Assembly (NCBI GenBank): GCA_003552745.1
Contig: PUOG01000060.1
Location: 1 to 22,691, forward strand
DNA length: 22,691 nucleotides
Reading direction: 5' to 3'
Source of the DNA: Spirochaetaceae bacterium
GTDB taxonomy: Bacteria > Spirochaetota > Spirochaetia > DSM-27196 > SKKC01
A program made the position numbers and the translations under genes. The notes under the pieces are model-generated. The model was not told the DNA's origin. It did no database searches and worked only from the letters and a program-made list of their open reading frames with translations. Positions 21,562-22,691 of the stretch are shown here, piece after piece; the first letter of the stretch is position 1; each line of letters begins with the position of its first letter.

Positions 21562-22691
21562 GTGGGAGCATTCATAGAGTCAGCCGGCGCGCTCGTGTGG
21601 CGCGAAGGACGGCATGTCGTCGAGATACGGCCGCTCGGCAGAGACGCACTTCGTGTACGTGCTACGGTGAACCGGGAGTTCGCCGATCTGCCGCAGGCGA
21701 TTGTAGACTCGAGTTTTTCGCCCGAGGAAGCGACTCGTCTGGCAACCGCCGTTCCGACGATCGAGATCGGTGAACACAGCGCCGAAATCACTAACGGCGC
21801 GATTCAGGCCACCGTTAGCTCCTACGGGCGGATCCGCTTCGTGCGCTCTACCGACCGGGCGCTTCTGCTCGAGGATGTCGATTGGCGTCCGCAACACCCT
21901 CAGCTTCTGCCGCACAGCCGCTCATTTGCCTCACTCGAAAGCGATCTCTACCGTATCGAGGCGCGGTTCAGCGCACAGCAAGGCGAACGGTTCTACGGGC
22001 TCGGCCAGCATCGTCACGGTCTTCTCGATCAGAAAGGTGCCGTCATCGAGCTCTGCCAGAGAAACGCCGAGGTCAGCATCCCGTTTCTCGTTTCGTCGCG
22101 AGGGTACGGTTTCCTCTGGAATAATCCGGCGGTCGGCCGTGTCGAGCTCGGTGCTAACGGCACTCGCTGGGTTGCCGATGCCTCTCGTCAGCTCGACTAT
22201 GTGGTGATAGCCGGAGACGACTACGCCGACACTCTCTCAACGTACGCCGATATCACCGGCCACGCACCGATGCTGCCGGAGTGGGCCTCCGGTTTCTGGC
22301 AGTGCAAGTTACGCTACACCACGCAGGAGGAGCTCCTGTCGGTCGCTCGCGGCTACAAAGAGCGCGGACTGCCGCTTTCGGTGATCGTTGTCGATTACTT
22401 CCACTGGACCTGCCAGGGTAACTGGGACTGGGATCCCGAGTGCTGGCCCGACCCGGCGGGAATGATCCGGGAGCTCGATGCGATGGGCGTTAAGCTCATG
22501 GTCTCCATCTGGCCGAGTGTGAACGGTCGATCGGACAACGCACCTGCGATGAGAGACAACGGCTATCTCATCGGCACAAACCACGGCCCCGACGTGATCT
22601 TCCGCTTTGTCGACACCTATGAACCGCCTCCGGTCTATGTCCATTTCTACGATTCCACGAATCCTGCCGCCCGGCAGTTCGTGTGGAATAC
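21562..22691 (+). CDS. Glycoside hydrolase family 31 (probable alpha-xylosidase), N-terminal part
   Basis: At least 376 codons of a GH31 enzyme, open to the right edge. The start is a GTG at 21562, four bases after the malG stop, with AAAGG about 8 bases upstream. The N-terminal beta-sandwich is followed by family landmarks: GERFYGLGQHRHGLLDQKG, the IPFLVSSRGYGFLWNNP block, and the beginning of the catalytic barrel (LPEWASGFWQCKLRYTTQEELLSVARGYKERGLPLSVIVVDYFHW). The catalytic nucleophile Asp lies beyond the window. The HWTxQGxWxWDPxxWPDP pattern is what I associate with the alpha-xylosidase-like branch of GH31, but alpha-glucosidase activity cannot be excluded. No signal peptide is seen, so it should act on imported oligosaccharides in the cytoplasm. 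It is probably co-transcribed with the importer. Confidence 0.88.
   Translation, partial: MGAFIESAGALVWREGRHVVEIRPLGRDALRVRATVNREFADLPQAIVDSSFSPEEATRLATAVPTIEIGEHSAEITNGAIQATVSSYGRIRFVRSTDRALLLEDVDWRPQHPQLLPHSRSFASLESDLYRIEARFSAQQGERFYGLGQHRHGLLDQKGAVIELCQRNAEVSIPFLVSSRGYGFLWNNPAVGRVELGANGTRWVADASRQLDYVVIAGDDYADTLSTYADITGHAPMLPEWASGFWQCKLRYTTQEELLSVARGYKERGLPLSVIVVDYFHWTCQGNWDWDPECWPDPAGMIRELDAMGVKLMVSIWPSVNGRSDNAPAMRDNGYLIGTNHGPDVIFRFVDTYEPPPVYVHFYDSTNPAARQFVWN

Overview
The window reads as a chromosomal segment of a free-living, saccharolytic, moderately GC-rich bacterium, most likely a spirochaete. The best lineage hint is the solute-binding protein at 18406-19686. Its signal peptide ends in ...ALFA-GGAQEA with no lipobox cysteine, a pattern I associate with Spirochaeta/Treponema binding proteins. 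This is a judgement from recognition, not a database result. No rRNA, tRNA, CRISPR array, integrase or transposase gene was found.

Layout. (1) 1-330: start of a secreted serine beta-lactamase-like protein on the minus strand. (2) 331-1889: a less GC-rich stretch with one orphan MalG-type sugar permease and a 168-bp element bounded by 26-bp inverted repeats. (3) 1890-2951: a MtaA/UroD-family protein. (4) 2964-8507: a very GC-rich sugar-acid catabolic cluster. It has a GntR/UTRA regulator and a UxuB/YjmF-type D-mannonate oxidoreductase on the minus strand. Divergent from these, across a palindromic operator, lie an SDR dehydrogenase, a transaldolase-family protein and an MmsA/IolA-type CoA-acylating semialdehyde dehydrogenase. 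(5) 15497 down to 8587: a tightly packed minus-strand run of AraC regulator, PEGA-like exported protein, ABC-2 ATPase, ABC-2 permease, exported coiled-coil protein and GH127 beta-L-arabinofuranosidase. (6) 15635-22691 plus strand: a second GH127-clan enzyme, a complete carbohydrate ABC importer (binding protein, MalF, MalG) and the start of a GH31 alpha-glycosidase (probably alpha-xylosidase). A peptidase S51 gene is inserted on the minus strand.

How the genes may work together. Regions 5 and 6 look like a system for importing plant cell-wall oligosaccharides and trimming them in the cytoplasm. None of the three glycosidases shows a signal peptide, and the importer lies between the second GH127-clan gene and the GH31 gene. 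Beta-L-arabinofuranosidases plus an alpha-xylosidase would fit arabinosylated xyloglucan side chains or related glycans. Region 4 would process sugar acids or uronates. Its most interesting member is the transaldolase-family protein: by my alignment from memory it has Gln where classical transaldolases have the catalytic Glu, as in fructose-6-phosphate aldolase. It is directly followed by a malonate/methylmalonate-semialdehyde dehydrogenase. This suggests a previously undescribed route in which a keto sugar acid is split by Schiff-base (trans)aldolase chemistry and the resulting three-carbon semialdehyde acid is oxidised to an acyl-CoA. That pathway is inference; only the gene adjacency and the residues are seen.

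Minus-strand and alternative starts (GTG 10560, GTG 15497, TTG 14608, GTG 21562) were chosen from visible ribosome-binding sites. Gene ends at the window edges are partial.
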